The translations under genes were made by a program, and so were the position numbers. From Mycobacterium sp. E3251 (GTDB lineage: Bacteria; Actinomycetota; Actinomycetes; Mycobacteriales; Mycobacteriaceae), in contig NZ_LZJF01000148.1 of the NCBI RefSeq assembly GCF_001666835.1, positions 1 to 52,061 of the forward strand: DNA of 52,061 nucleotides, read 5' to 3'. The notes below the pieces were generated by a model, which saw only the letters and a list, made by a program, of their open reading frames with translations, did no database searches and was not told the DNA's origin. Positions 26,606 through 34,996 of the stretch are shown one piece after another (the stretch's first letter is position 1; the number at the start of each line of letters is the position of its first letter).

Positions 26606-26737
26606 TCATGCAGCGTGTGAATGCCGCAGTACCGGCCAATGCATGCTGCGGGGGCTGAAGCGGAAATTCCGGCGCTTGAGGTCGGGCATCTCGCGGGTGA
26701 ATTGATAGCCGCCGATGTTCAGCTCGATGATCCACAT
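26606..26737 (-). CDS. 43-residue small protein upstream of TetR gene
   Basis: A short gene easily missed by length cut-offs. It begins MWIIELNIGGYQFTREMP, continues through the basic KRRNFRF and ends VLRHSHAA. G or C dominates the third codon positions, and gggagag lies a few bases before the ATG. The first 15 residues could form an amphipathic beta hairpin; the rest is basic and aromatic with three His. It is followed 23 bp later by the TetR gene, so the two form one transcript. No family is recognised. It could be a leader peptide, a small regulator partner or a nucleic-acid-binding peptide. Confidence 0.6.
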   Translation of the reverse strand: MWIIELNIGGYQFTREMPDLKRRNFRFSPRSMHWPVLRHSHAA

Positions 26738-26769
26738 GATTCTCTCCCGGCCTAAGTGCAGCCCATGAT

Positions 26770-26785
26770 TATGCTTAGAAGCATA
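26770..26785. promoter_or_regulatory. palindromic operator 1 for TetR unit
   Basis: TATGCTT-AG-AAGCATA, a perfect 16-bp palindrome 33 bp upstream of the small-protein start. It lies where a promoter would be expected and shares 12 of 16 bases with the site at 26899. Presumed autoregulatory TetR operator. Confidence 0.6.
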
Positions 26786-26898
26786 TAAGACAGCGGTCCA
26801 GTAAGCAAATCTATTCCCTATGCAAACGTCGAACCACGGGAAACGTCGTTGCGAGAGGGCCTGAACGCTGATTGACGGTCGTGTAACAAGCAGGTTTC

Positions 26899-26914
26899 TA
26901 TGCTTTATTGCATA
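26899..26914. promoter_or_regulatory. palindromic operator 2 for TetR unit
   Basis: TATGC-tttatt-GCATA, the same outer half-sites and TATGCTT start as operator 1, about 130 bp further upstream. Two similar sites in one interval support a common binding protein. Confidence 0.5.
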
Positions 26915-26962
26915 ATTTGCGGGTCATGCCTCGCCGCGGCGGGCACAGCCGTCAAAAGCGAA

Positions 26963-27026
26963 ACGCCGAGCGCGCACCCACCGCGAGGTTCCTGCTGATC
27001 CCTGGCGGTGAGTGCGCGCTCGGCGT
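26963..27026 (-). terminator. strong stem-loop downstream of aldehyde dehydrogenase
   Basis: Arms at 26963-26984 and 27005-27026 are 22 bases long with one mismatch, around a 20-base loop. The structure begins 8 bp after the aldehyde dehydrogenase stop at 27035. There is no T-run, as is common for mycobacterial terminators. It would also block transcription running in from the plus side. Confidence 0.75.
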
Positions 27027-27034
27027 GCGGAGCG

Positions 27035-28504
27035 TTAGCTGTCGATCGTGTAGCCCATCGGCATGAGCACGCTCTTCTGCTGGGTGAAGTGCTCGACACC
27101 TTCGGGGCCGTTCTCGCGGCCGATGCCGGAGTTTTTGTAACCCCCGAACGGGCAACAGGGGTCGAACGCATACCAGTTGATCGCGTAAGTGCCGGTGCGG
27201 ATCTTCTCCGAGACCGCGATGCCGCGTTCCACGTCGGTGGTCCACACGCTGCCGGCCAGGCCGTAAACCGAGTCGTTGGCGATCTTGATCGCGTCCTCCT
27301 CGGTGTCGTAGGGAATGATGCTCAACACGGGCCCGAAGATCTCCTCCTGGGCGATCGTCATCTTGTTGTCGACGTCGGCGAAGACCGTGGGCTGCACGAA
27401 GAAGCCGCCGTCCAGGCCCTCGGGGCGGCCGCCGCCGCACACCAGCCGCGCGCCCTCTTCGATGCCCTTAGCGATGTAGCCCTCGACCCGCGCGCGCTGC
27501 TTCTCGGAGATCAGCGAACCGATCTGGGCGGCCGGGTCCGACGGCAGGCCCACGGGCAGCGCCTGCACGAAAGCGCTTACCGCGTCGACGATTTCGTCGT
27601 AGCGGGAGCGCGGGGCCAGGATCCGGGTCTGGGCGACGCAGGCCTGTCCGGTGTTCATGATCCCGGAGAACACCAGCATCGGGATCGCGGCGGCCAGGTC
27701 GACGTCGTCGAGGACGATGGCCGCCGACTTCCCGCCGAGCTCCAAGGTGCACGGCTTGAGCATGTCCGCGGCGCGGCGGCCGATCTCCTTGCCGACCGCC
27801 GAGCTGCCGGTGAAGGAGAACAGATCGACTCCCGGGTTGGAGGTCAGCGCCTGGCCGGTCTCGATCCCGCCGGGCACCACCGACAGCACACCCTCGGGCA
27901 GCCCCGCCTCGGCGAAGGCCTCAGCCAAAGCGTTTGCGCTCAGCGGGGTTTCGGCGGCCGGCTTGAGCACCACGGTGCAGCCGGCCAGCAGCGCCGGGCC
28001 CAACTTGTTGACGGCCAGGAACAGGGGCACGTTCCACGCGACGATCGCGCCCACCACGCCGATGGGCTCGCGGTAGACGATGCTCTGCCCGTAGCCGCCG
28101 GTGCGGACCTCTTTCCACTTGACCTGGTCGGCGGCGGGGCCGGCGAAAAAATTCAGCGCCCCGATCGAGCTCATCCAGTGCATCGTTTCGACGCCCATCG
28201 GCGGCTGGCCGGTCTCGGCCGCCAGCAGCTGGGTGAACAGGTCCTTGCGCTCCTCCATCAACTTGAGCGCGTTGGCGATGACGGCCGCGCGCTCCTTCGG
28301 TGGGGTCGTGGGCCAGGGTCCGTTGTCGAAGGCCGCGCGGGCCGCGGCCACCGCGGCGTCGACGTCGGCGGCCGCCGCCAGCGGCACCTTGCCGACATAC
28401 TCGCCGGTGGCCGGGCAGCGCACCTCGATCACCTCGTCGGTCGACGGCTCAGTCCACTTGCCGCCGATGAAAAGCTTGTCGTATTCGGTCTTGCTGTCGG
28501 CCAT
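27035..28504 (-). CDS. NAD(P)-dependent aldehyde dehydrogenase, Rv0223c type
   Basis: Oxidises an aldehyde to its acid. The 489-residue product has the ALDH order: a nucleotide-binding region with VAWNVPLF and FTGSSAVGKEI, the general base in LELGGKSAAIV, the catalytic cysteine in MNTGQACVAQTR (about residue 290), EEIFGPVLS, and a C-terminal PFGGYKNSGIGRENG. The N-terminus carries FIGGKWTEP. Position matches Rv0223c. The 95-bp gap to the methyltransferase gene upstream leaves co-transcription open. Substrate unknown. Confidence 0.94.
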   Translation of the reverse strand: MADSKTEYDKLFIGGKWTEPSTDEVIEVRCPATGEYVGKVPLAAAADVDAAVAAARAAFDNGPWPTTPPKERAAVIANALKLMEERKDLFTQLLAAETGQPPMGVETMHWMSSIGALNFFAGPAADQVKWKEVRTGGYGQSIVYREPIGVVGAIVAWNVPLFLAVNKLGPALLAGCTVVLKPAAETPLSANALAEAFAEAGLPEGVLSVVPGGIETGQALTSNPGVDLFSFTGSSAVGKEIGRRAADMLKPCTLELGGKSAAIVLDDVDLAAAIPMLVFSGIMNTGQACVAQTRILAPRSRYDEIVDAVSAFVQALPVGLPSDPAAQIGSLISEKQRARVEGYIAKGIEEGARLVCGGGRPEGLDGGFFVQPTVFADVDNKMTIAQEEIFGPVLSIIPYDTEEDAIKIANDSVYGLAGSVWTTDVERGIAVSEKIRTGTYAINWYAFDPCCPFGGYKNSGIGRENGPEGVEHFTQQKSVLMPMGYTIDS

Positions 28505-28599
28505 CTGCGCCGCTCCTCCTCATTGCTCCGCGCTGCATCGTCGCCGGCGCGCATGGGCGCAACCCTACCCAAGCCGACGCGAAACGAGAACACGTTTCA

Positions 28600-29367
28600 C
28601 TATTGGGGTTGCAGGACCAGCACCAGATTGCTGACCAGGAACTCCCGCAGCAGCGGCACTGCGGTCATCCACCACGCCCATCGGGGGTGGTAGCGGGGAA
28701 ATGCCGCCACCGCGGCCCCGGTGCTTGCGGCCCATCGCAGGCCGTCGGCCGCCGACACCGCGAACAACGACGACCCGTAGTTGTTTTTCGCCGGATGTCC
28801 GTGTTTGCGGGCGTAGCGGGCCGCGGCCCGGGCGCCCCCGAGGTAATGGGTCAGGCCCATCTCGTGCCCGCCGAACGGGCCCAGCCAGACGGTGTAGGAG
28901 AGCACGGCCAGCCCGCCCGGCTTGGTCACCCGCAGCATCTCGGTGCCGAGCTGCCACGGCCGCGGCACGTGTTCGGCGACGTTGGACGACAGGCAGATGT
29001 CCACCGAGTCGTCGGCGAACGGCAGCGCCATGCCCGAGGCGCGGACGAAGTTCCCGGCGCCGTTCGCGGGCGTGGGTCCCGCGGCGTGCATCTCGCTCGG
29101 GTCGGGTTCGACGCCGACGTAGCGGATTCCGGCGTCGGCGAACGCGGCCGAGAAGTAGCCGGGACCGCCGCCGACGTCGAGCAGGGTGCGGCCGGCCGGG
29201 CTCTCGCCGGTCGCGGCCAGCCACAGGTCGCCGACCATCGCCGCGGTATCGGCCGCCAGCGCGCCGTAGAACCGGGCCGGCTCCGACTGCTCGAAGCGGA
29301 ATTCCGACAGCAGCCGCAGCGCGCGCGACAGGGTCGCCCGGCGCGCGAAGACGTCAGTCACGGCCAC
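28600..29367 (-). CDS. SAM-dependent methyltransferase, Rv0224c type
   Basis: A 255-residue class I methyltransferase of the UbiE/COQ5-like type. The SAM loop is LLDVGGGPGYFSAAF (about 62-76), followed by VGVEPDPSE, GMALPFADDSVD and CLSSNVAEHVPRP; MLRVTKPGGLAVLS is the post-motif. The C-terminus has a hydrophobic end (PLLREFLVSNLVLVL) that could associate with membrane. Rv0224c is essential in M. tuberculosis screens as I recall, with no settled substrate. It is divergent from the glycosyltransferase gene by 144 bp. Confidence 0.92.
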   Translation of the reverse strand: MAVTDVFARRATLSRALRLLSEFRFEQSEPARFYGALAADTAAMVGDLWLAATGESPAGRTLLDVGGGPGYFSAAFADAGIRYVGVEPDPSEMHAAGPTPANGAGNFVRASGMALPFADDSVDICLSSNVAEHVPRPWQLGTEMLRVTKPGGLAVLSYTVWLGPFGGHEMGLTHYLGGARAAARYARKHGHPAKNNYGSSLFAVSAADGLRWAASTGAAVAAFPRYHPRWAWWMTAVPLLREFLVSNLVLVLQPQ

Positions 29368-29511
29368 CGGCCAACCCTACGCAGCGCGGGCGCGCCGTCG
29401 GGCAGTTCTAGTCCGTCCCCGGCGGAGGCCAGTGTGGCCCAAGTGAAGGAACGGGCCGCCCCCGCGAGCGCATCGCCGCTGGGCTAGGTCACCGGGCTAG
29501 GCTGACCGGTG

Positions 29512-30666
29512 ATGTCTGGTCTGCGCTCCGTGCTCCTGCTGTGCTGGCGCGATACCGGACACCCGCAGGGCGGCGGCAGCGAAGCCTACTTGCAGCGCAT
29601 CGGCGCGCAGCTGGCCGCGTCCGGCATTGATGTCACGCTGCGCACCGCCCGCTACCCCGGGGCTCCACGGCGCGAAGTGGTCGACGGCGTGCGCATCGAC
29701 CGCGCCGGCGGCCGGTATTCCGTCTACGTCTGGGCTCTACTCGCGATGGCGGCGGCGCGGCTGGGCCTCGGACCGCTGCGGCGGGTGCGGCCCGACGTGG
29801 TCGTCGACACCCAGAACGGCCTGCCGTTCCTCGCCCGGCTGGTGTACGGCCGGCGGGTCGTCGTGCTGGTGCACCACTGCCACCGCGAGCAGTGGCCGGT
29901 GGCCGGGCCGGTGCTGGGCCGGCTCGGCTGGTTCGTCGAGTCGACGTTGTCTCCGTGGCTGAACCGGGGCAACCAGTACGTGACGGTGTCGCTGCCGTCG
30001 GCGCGCGACCTGGTGACGCTCGGGGTCGACAACGCGCGGATCGCCGTGGTGCGCAACGGCCTCGACGAGGCCCCGGCGCGCACGCTGTCCGGCCCGCGCG
30101 CCGCCACGCCGCGGGTGGTGGTCCTGTCGCGGTTGGTGCCGCACAAGCAGATCGAAGACGCTCTCGAGGCCGTCGCGCAGCTGCGGCCGCGCATGCCGGG
30201 CCTGCACCTCGACATCGTCGGCGACGGCTGGTGGCGACAGCGGCTCGTCGACCACGTCCATCGGCTCGGCATCTCCGACGCGGTGACGTTTCACGGCCAC
30301 GTCGATGACGTGACCAAACACCATGTGCTGCAAGGCTCTTGGGTGCAACTGCTGCCGTCGCGCAAGGAGGGCTGGGGCCTGGCGGTCGTCGAGGCGGCCC
30401 AGCATCGGGTGCCGACTATCGGCTACCGGTCCTCGGGCGGTCTGTCGGACTCGATCGTCGACGAGGTGACCGGAATCCTGGTGGACACCCACGCCGAACT
30501 GGTGGATCGTCTCGAAGAGGTGCTCTCCGACCCCGTGCTCCGCGATCAACTCGGCGCCAAGGCGCACACCCGAAGCGGTGAATTCTCATGGCGGCAAAGC
30601 GCCGACGCCATGCGCGCGGTGTTGGATGCCGTGCGGACCGGCCACCCGGTCAGCGGCGTGGTGTAG
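29512..30666 (+). CDS. GT4-family glycosyltransferase, Rv0225 type
   Basis: A 384-residue retaining glycosyltransferase with GT-B fold. The N-terminal domain begins VLLLCWRDTGHPQGGGSEAYL with the glycine-rich acceptor loop. The C-terminal domain has VVVLSRLVPHKQIEDAL, the sugar-nucleotide region DIVGDGWWRQRL, and the EX7E motif KEGWGLAVVEAA. The ATG at 29512 follows gctgaccggtg; a GTG one codon earlier is equally possible. The product is probably cytoplasmic or peripheral at the membrane. Beside Rv0226c/Rv0227c-type genes it may take part in cell-envelope glycan assembly. Its end overlaps the convergent membrane-protein gene by 17 bp. Confidence 0.93.
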   Translation: MSGLRSVLLLCWRDTGHPQGGGSEAYLQRIGAQLAASGIDVTLRTARYPGAPRREVVDGVRIDRAGGRYSVYVWALLAMAAARLGLGPLRRVRPDVVVDTQNGLPFLARLVYGRRVVVLVHHCHREQWPVAGPVLGRLGWFVESTLSPWLNRGNQYVTVSLPSARDLVTLGVDNARIAVVRNGLDEAPARTLSGPRAATPRVVVLSRLVPHKQIEDALEAVAQLRPRMPGLHLDIVGDGWWRQRLVDHVHRLGISDAVTFHGHVDDVTKHHVLQGSWVQLLPSRKEGWGLAVVEAAQHRVPTIGYRSSGGLSDSIVDEVTGILVDTHAELVDRLEEVLSDPVLRDQLGAKAHTRSGEFSWRQSADAMRAVLDAVRTGHPVSGVV

Positions 30667-32350
30667 CACCAATCCGCCGACGCCGCCACGCGCCGACGGC
30701 CGCGCCGGCGCCGCCCAGCATCAGCGCCGCCAGCCACGCCAGATGCGCGATCAGCGTCGCCACGCGGGCGGAGGCGGACACCCCGGCGGTGTGGCCGCCG
30801 ATGCGGTAGAGCGCGAGGTCGTCGTCGCGGTAGACCGGCGTCAGCGCATCGAGGGTCCGCGCGGACGCGCCCATGTCCCCGGCGGTGTCGGACTCCACGA
30901 CCAGCCAGCCCACCCCGGCGGCGGCCAGGGCGGACGGGTCGGGCCCGGCCAGCAGCAACTGCTGCACCGCACGGGCCCGGGCGCCCTCGCCCGGGATGAC
31001 CGTCCCCGAGATCACCAGGTCGCCCGTGCTCAAGACGTCGGCGCGCACCCAGCGGGGCAACGGATCCAGCACCGGCGCCCGGCCCGACCACGAGTACAGC
31101 CGCATGGTGCCGGCCGGCAACACCGCCACCGCGGCGGGCTGGCCGTTGATCGCGGCGGCCACCGCCGCCCACCCGCGCGGGTACTGCACTGGCGACACCT
31201 GGCCCCAGACCCCCCAGGCCAGGTCGGGCAGCGCGAAGATCAGCGCGAGGCAGCACACCGGCGCCGTCAGGGCCGGCCACACCCACCGGCTCAGCGCCAC
31301 CACCGCACCGGCGCCCGCCAACGCGTAGCCCGGCACCGCGAGCGCCACCCACTTCTGCCCGTCGCGCAGCACACCGAATCCGGGCGCGGCGTCAACCAGC
31401 GCGCCCAGCAGGTGCAGGCCCGGGCCGGTCGCCAGCCCGGCCGGAACCAGGACGGCCGCGGCCGCCAGCACGACCAGCGGTCGCACCGCGGGGCGGCGCG
31501 CCACCGTCGGCAACCCGACCGCCACCACGCCCAGCAGCACCACGGCCGACGCCACCGCGAACACGGTGGTCCGCGAGATCGGCACCGCCTCGCCGTTCCA
31601 GATCCCGCCCAGGCTGGCCAGGCTGGCGAGGGTGCCCAGACCCGGCTCGGCGCGCGGCGCGAACGCGGCCACCCCGAGCGTGTTCGCCGCCGTGTGGGAG
31701 GGCAACGACGGGCCCAGCGCCGACGCGGTCAGCCAGGGCAGCGCCGCGACCAGCGCGGCGCCCAGCGTCACCGCGGCGCACACCCGGCGGGACCGGCCGC
31801 CGCCGGATACGGCCACGCACACCAGCCCGACGGTCGCGGCGAGCAGCAGACCGGTCGGCGTCAGCCCGGCCAGCGCGATCCAGAAGACCAACCCGAAGAA
31901 CGAGCCGGAGGCCGTCCGTAGCCCCAGCATCGCCGCCGCAACCCAGGGCAGGCAGCCGTAGCCGACCAGCAGGCTCCAATGGCCCTGGAGTAGCCGCTCG
32001 GCGACATAGGGGTTCCAGATCGCCAGCGTGGTCGCGACGAGCTGGCCGGCCACACCCGCGTCGGGCAGCGCCGTGGCGACCAGTTGGGCCGCGCCCCATC
32101 CCGCGAGCCAGAGCCCAAGAATGAGTAGCGCCTTCACCACCACGCCGCCGTCCAGCACATGTGAGGCCAGCGCCACCGCGAAGTCTTGCGGTGTCGCCCG
32201 TGGCGCCGACGTCAAGCCCAGCGCGGTATCGGAGAGAAACGACCGCGGCGTGGACACCGCGTCGCGCAGCAGCAGGTAACCGGGCTTGAGCAGCGGCCCG
32301 ACCACCAGCAGCGCCAAGACCAACGCGTACCCGGGTCGGGTCCAGCGCAC
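30650..32350 (-). CDS. polytopic membrane protein, Rv0226c type
   Basis: A 566-residue integral membrane protein with many hydrophobic helices spread along it, starting YALVLALLVVGPLL and including LILGLWLAGWGAAQLVA, VFAVASAVVLLGVVAVGL, VVLAAAAVLVPAGLA and, near the C-terminus, LIAHLAWLAALMLGGAGAAV. Helix spacing with long loops and motifs such as IWNPYVAERLLQGHWSLLVG resembles polyprenyl-phosphate-dependent (GT-C) glycosyltransferases, though I see no certain catalytic acid. It starts eight bases after the DUF3068 gene and is presumably co-expressed with it. Function is inferred as envelope glycan-related only from context. Confidence 0.88.
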   Translation of the reverse strand: MRWTRPGYALVLALLVVGPLLKPGYLLLRDAVSTPRSFLSDTALGLTSAPRATPQDFAVALASHVLDGGVVVKALLILGLWLAGWGAAQLVATALPDAGVAGQLVATTLAIWNPYVAERLLQGHWSLLVGYGCLPWVAAAMLGLRTASGSFFGLVFWIALAGLTPTGLLLAATVGLVCVAVSGGGRSRRVCAAVTLGAALVAALPWLTASALGPSLPSHTAANTLGVAAFAPRAEPGLGTLASLASLGGIWNGEAVPISRTTVFAVASAVVLLGVVAVGLPTVARRPAVRPLVVLAAAAVLVPAGLATGPGLHLLGALVDAAPGFGVLRDGQKWVALAVPGYALAGAGAVVALSRWVWPALTAPVCCLALIFALPDLAWGVWGQVSPVQYPRGWAAVAAAINGQPAAVAVLPAGTMRLYSWSGRAPVLDPLPRWVRADVLSTGDLVISGTVIPGEGARARAVQQLLLAGPDPSALAAAGVGWLVVESDTAGDMGASARTLDALTPVYRDDDLALYRIGGHTAGVSASARVATLIAHLAWLAALMLGGAGAAVGAWRRRRIGATPRR

Positions 32351-32358
32351 CTGGCCGG

Positions 32359-33636
32359 CTATTCCCGTTCGGGTGGACCGGCGGGCTCGGGCGGCCCCGA
32401 CTCGGGCGGCTCATCGGAGCCCAGAGTGGGCGCGCCCGCGCCGGGCTCGTCGCGCGAGCCGGGGCGTTGCGTGGGCAGCTTCTCGGTCTCGGCCTCGGCG
32501 CCGGGCACCGGCTCCTCGAGCCCGCTGCGGCCGAAGAAGTCCTGGTCACCCCGGTCCAGGCCGGGATCGGTCAGCGCGCTCTCGGTCCGCAGGCTGAACG
32601 AGGCGAGCAGGCCGCCACCGACCAGCGCGATCAAACCGACCGCGGTGAAGGTGATCGGCAGCACCCGCGACCACAGCGACAGCCGGTCGCGCTCGTCGCG
32701 GGCGGCGTTGACCTGCGATTCCACGGTGTCCTGGTTGGAGGTGACCTTGTAGTCGGCCAGCGTCAGCTCCGGCTTGAGCGGGTCGCGGGCGAAGTAGTGG
32801 TTGGCGTGCTCGGTCTCCTTGACGATGGTGCCCGAGACCGGGTCCACCCAGAAGGTCCGCTGTGCCGCGTAGTAGCGGGTCATGGTGATCTGCTCGTTCG
32901 GGTCGCCGCCCTGCACGCCCCACATCGCCGCCGAGGTGGTCTGCTTGGCGTCCTCGTTGCCGGCCATCAGTGACGGGTACGGCACCGGGGCCACCAGCTT
33001 GCCGTCGGCGTTGTAGCCGATGTTCTGGGTGAACTTGTAGGTGGTCAGGCCGTTGACGTCTTCTTGGCTGTCGTAGTTGACGTCGAACGGCTTCTGCGCG
33101 ATCGGATCGAAGTAGGGGTACGTCTTCTTCTCGGTGTGGAACGGGAACCGGTAGGACAACCCGTCGTGCCGCAGGGGCATCGCGGTGGGCGGGTTCTCGT
33201 CGTTGACCGCGCGCGGCTTCTGGACCGAGCCGCCGGTGTGGGTGTCGTCGGAGACCGCCATCGCGGTCTTGCGGTTGAGGGTGACGGTGTCGACGATCGC
33301 CAGCAGCAGGCCGCTGTCCTTCTGCTTGTCGGTGCGCCGGACCGAGGTTCCGACCTGCAGCGTGACCACGTCGGCGTTGGCGGGCGACTCGACGCTGACC
33401 TGCTGCTGGGAGACCAGGGGGACGTTCTGGTTGACGACGACGTGATCGGTCGACAGGGACGCGGAGTCCAGCGCGGTCCCGGTGCCATCGCTGATCAGCG
33501 TGCTGTCGATGTTGAGCGGGACCTTCGTGATCCTGCTGGTGGTGTACGTCGACAACAGCAGCGCGGCGATCAGCAGGGCGGCCCCGAGACCGATGATCCC
33601 GCATGCGGCGAACCGCAACATGACTGCTCGGTTCAC
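32359..33636 (-). CDS. DUF3068 membrane-anchored protein, Rv0227c type
   Basis: A 425-residue protein with one N-terminal membrane helix (IIGLGAALLIAALLLS, about residues 14-29), a ~290-residue extracytoplasmic domain rich in beta strands, a second helix (VLPITFTAVGLIALVGGGLLA, about 328-348) and a ~75-residue Pro/Glu-rich acidic cytoplasmic tail. This is the layout of the actinobacterial DUF3068 (PorA-family) proteins. Rv0227c is reported as exported and essential in screens, as I recall. The ATG at 33636 is taken as start; one five codons in is possible. It leads a two-gene unit with the polytopic membrane protein and is divergent from the acyltransferase. Confidence 0.9.
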   Translation of the reverse strand: MNRAVMLRFAACGIIGLGAALLIAALLLSTYTTSRITKVPLNIDSTLISDGTGTALDSASLSTDHVVVNQNVPLVSQQQVSVESPANADVVTLQVGTSVRRTDKQKDSGLLLAIVDTVTLNRKTAMAVSDDTHTGGSVQKPRAVNDENPPTAMPLRHDGLSYRFPFHTEKKTYPYFDPIAQKPFDVNYDSQEDVNGLTTYKFTQNIGYNADGKLVAPVPYPSLMAGNEDAKQTTSAAMWGVQGGDPNEQITMTRYYAAQRTFWVDPVSGTIVKETEHANHYFARDPLKPELTLADYKVTSNQDTVESQVNAARDERDRLSLWSRVLPITFTAVGLIALVGGGLLASFSLRTESALTDPGLDRGDQDFFGRSGLEEPVPGAEAETEKLPTQRPGSRDEPGAGAPTLGSDEPPESGPPEPAGPPERE

Positions 33637-33775
33637 GTTGCTGTGCCCTCCTAGTGCTCTCTTGCGCCGTCAGCCGCGACCCGCCCCGACCTGAGCAAGC
33701 ACCGAGGCAAACCCGTTCGACCCTAACAGCAGAACGTAAGGCCTCGGCTTACGAACCTGTCGCTATCGCGCACGG

Positions 33776-34996
33776 GTGCCTCGGGTGTACCCATTCGTTC
33801 TCCCCACCCATCAGATGCAGACTGTGGGGATGACCGATGGCCGGCAGGTGGGCGGGACGCGCAGCTTCCTGCCCGCCGTGGAGGGGATGCGCGCCTGCGC
33901 CGCCATGGGCGTGGTCGTCACGCACGTCGCTTTCCAGACCGGGCACTCCAGCGGTGTCCCCGGCCGGCTCTTCGGCCGCTTCGATCTCGCCGTCGCGGTG
34001 TTCTTCGCGCTGTCGGGTTTCCTGTTGTGGCGCGGCCACGCAGCGGCGGCACGCGGCCTGGGACCGCGTCCCCGCACCGGCCACTATCTGCGGTCTCGGG
34101 TGGTGCGCATCATGCCCGCCTACGTGGTGGCTGTCGTCGTGATCCTGTCGCTGCTGCCCGACGCGGATCACGCCAGCCCGACCGTGTGGCTGGCCAACCT
34201 GACCCTCACCCAGATCTATGTGCCGCTCACCCTGACCGGCGGGCTGACCCAGATGTGGAGCCTCTCGGTCGAGGTGAGCTTCTACCTGGCGTTGCCGCTG
34301 CTGGCGTTGCTGGCGCGGCGGCTGCCGGTCGGCGCGCGGGTGCCGACGATCGCCTCGCTGGCGGCGCTGAGCTGGGCCTGGGGTTGGGTGCCCATTCATT
34401 CCGGATCCGGCACCAACCCGCTCAATTGGCCGCCGGCCTTCTTCTCCTGGTTCGCCGCGGGCATGCTGCTGGCCGAATGGGTCCACAGCCCGGTCGGCCT
34501 GCCGCACCGCTGCGCTCGCCGGCGGGTGCCGATGGCCGCCGTCGCCGTGCTGGCCTACCTGCTGGCGGCCTCCCCGCTGGCGGGCCCGGAGGGCCTGATT
34601 CCCGGCACGGCCACCCAGTTCGCGGTGAAGACGGCCGCGGGCTCGCTGGTGGCGTTCGCGCTCGTCGCCCCACTGGTGCTGGACCGGGTCGACACCGCGC
34701 ACCGGCTGCTGGGCAGCACCGGCATGGTGACGCTGGGCCGGTGGTCTTACGGCCTGTTCGTGTGGCATCTGGCCGCGCTGGCCATGGTGTTCCCGGTGCT
34801 CGGGACGTTCGCGTTCACCGGCCGCATGCCCGCGGTGTTGGCGCTGACGATGGTCTTCGGCTGGGCGATCGCCGCCGTCAGCTACGGGCTGGTAGAGTCG
34901 CCCTGCCGGGAAGCGTTGCGGCACTGGGAGAAACGCGAAAGGCCGGCCGAAACCGCAGACGCCGTGGACGCCGAGGCGGACGCGATCGCGCCCTAG
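33776..34996 (+). CDS. acyltransferase 3 family integral membrane protein
   Basis: An O-acyltransferase of the acyltransferase_3 family with about ten membrane helices, expected to acylate an envelope carbohydrate or lipid. Family features are LPAVEGMRACAAMGVVVTHV near the start with the histidine, VFFALSGFLLWRG, RSRVVRIMPAY and MWSLSVEVSFYLALPLLA. A C-terminal helix ends near YGLVESPCREAL, followed by a charged tail. The frame opens with GTG at 33776 (406 residues); ATG codons at 33815 and 33830 are alternatives and the last may be the true start. Synteny matches Rv0228. Its TAG stop shares bases with the stop of the YbjN gene. Confidence 0.9.
   Translation: MPRVYPFVLPTHQMQTVGMTDGRQVGGTRSFLPAVEGMRACAAMGVVVTHVAFQTGHSSGVPGRLFGRFDLAVAVFFALSGFLLWRGHAAAARGLGPRPRTGHYLRSRVVRIMPAYVVAVVVILSLLPDADHASPTVWLANLTLTQIYVPLTLTGGLTQMWSLSVEVSFYLALPLLALLARRLPVGARVPTIASLAALSWAWGWVPIHSGSGTNPLNWPPAFFSWFAAGMLLAEWVHSPVGLPHRCARRRVPMAAVAVLAYLLAASPLAGPEGLIPGTATQFAVKTAAGSLVAFALVAPLVLDRVDTAHRLLGSTGMVTLGRWSYGLFVWHLAALAMVFPVLGTFAFTGRMPAVLALTMVFGWAIAAVSYGLVESPCREALRHWEKRERPAETADAVDAEADAIAP

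Larger units (their letters stand above)
26738..27034. other. 297-bp low-GC intergenic region upstream of TetR unit
   Basis: No gene seen. The middle (about 26765-26920) is markedly AT-rich for this genome and holds two related 16-bp palindromes. The part nearest the aldehyde dehydrogenase contains a long stem-loop. The region probably contains the promoter of the small-protein/TetR transcript. Confidence 0.6.

Noticed and set aside
26950..28693. 561-codon plus-strand frame opposite the aldehyde dehydrogenase
   Set aside because: Shares DNA with an unambiguous ALDH and its composition is that of an antisense shadow.
30578..31921. 447-codon plus-strand frame opposite the polytopic membrane protein
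   Set aside because: Extremely Arg/Gln/His/Gly-rich, no start signal, antisense to a real gene.
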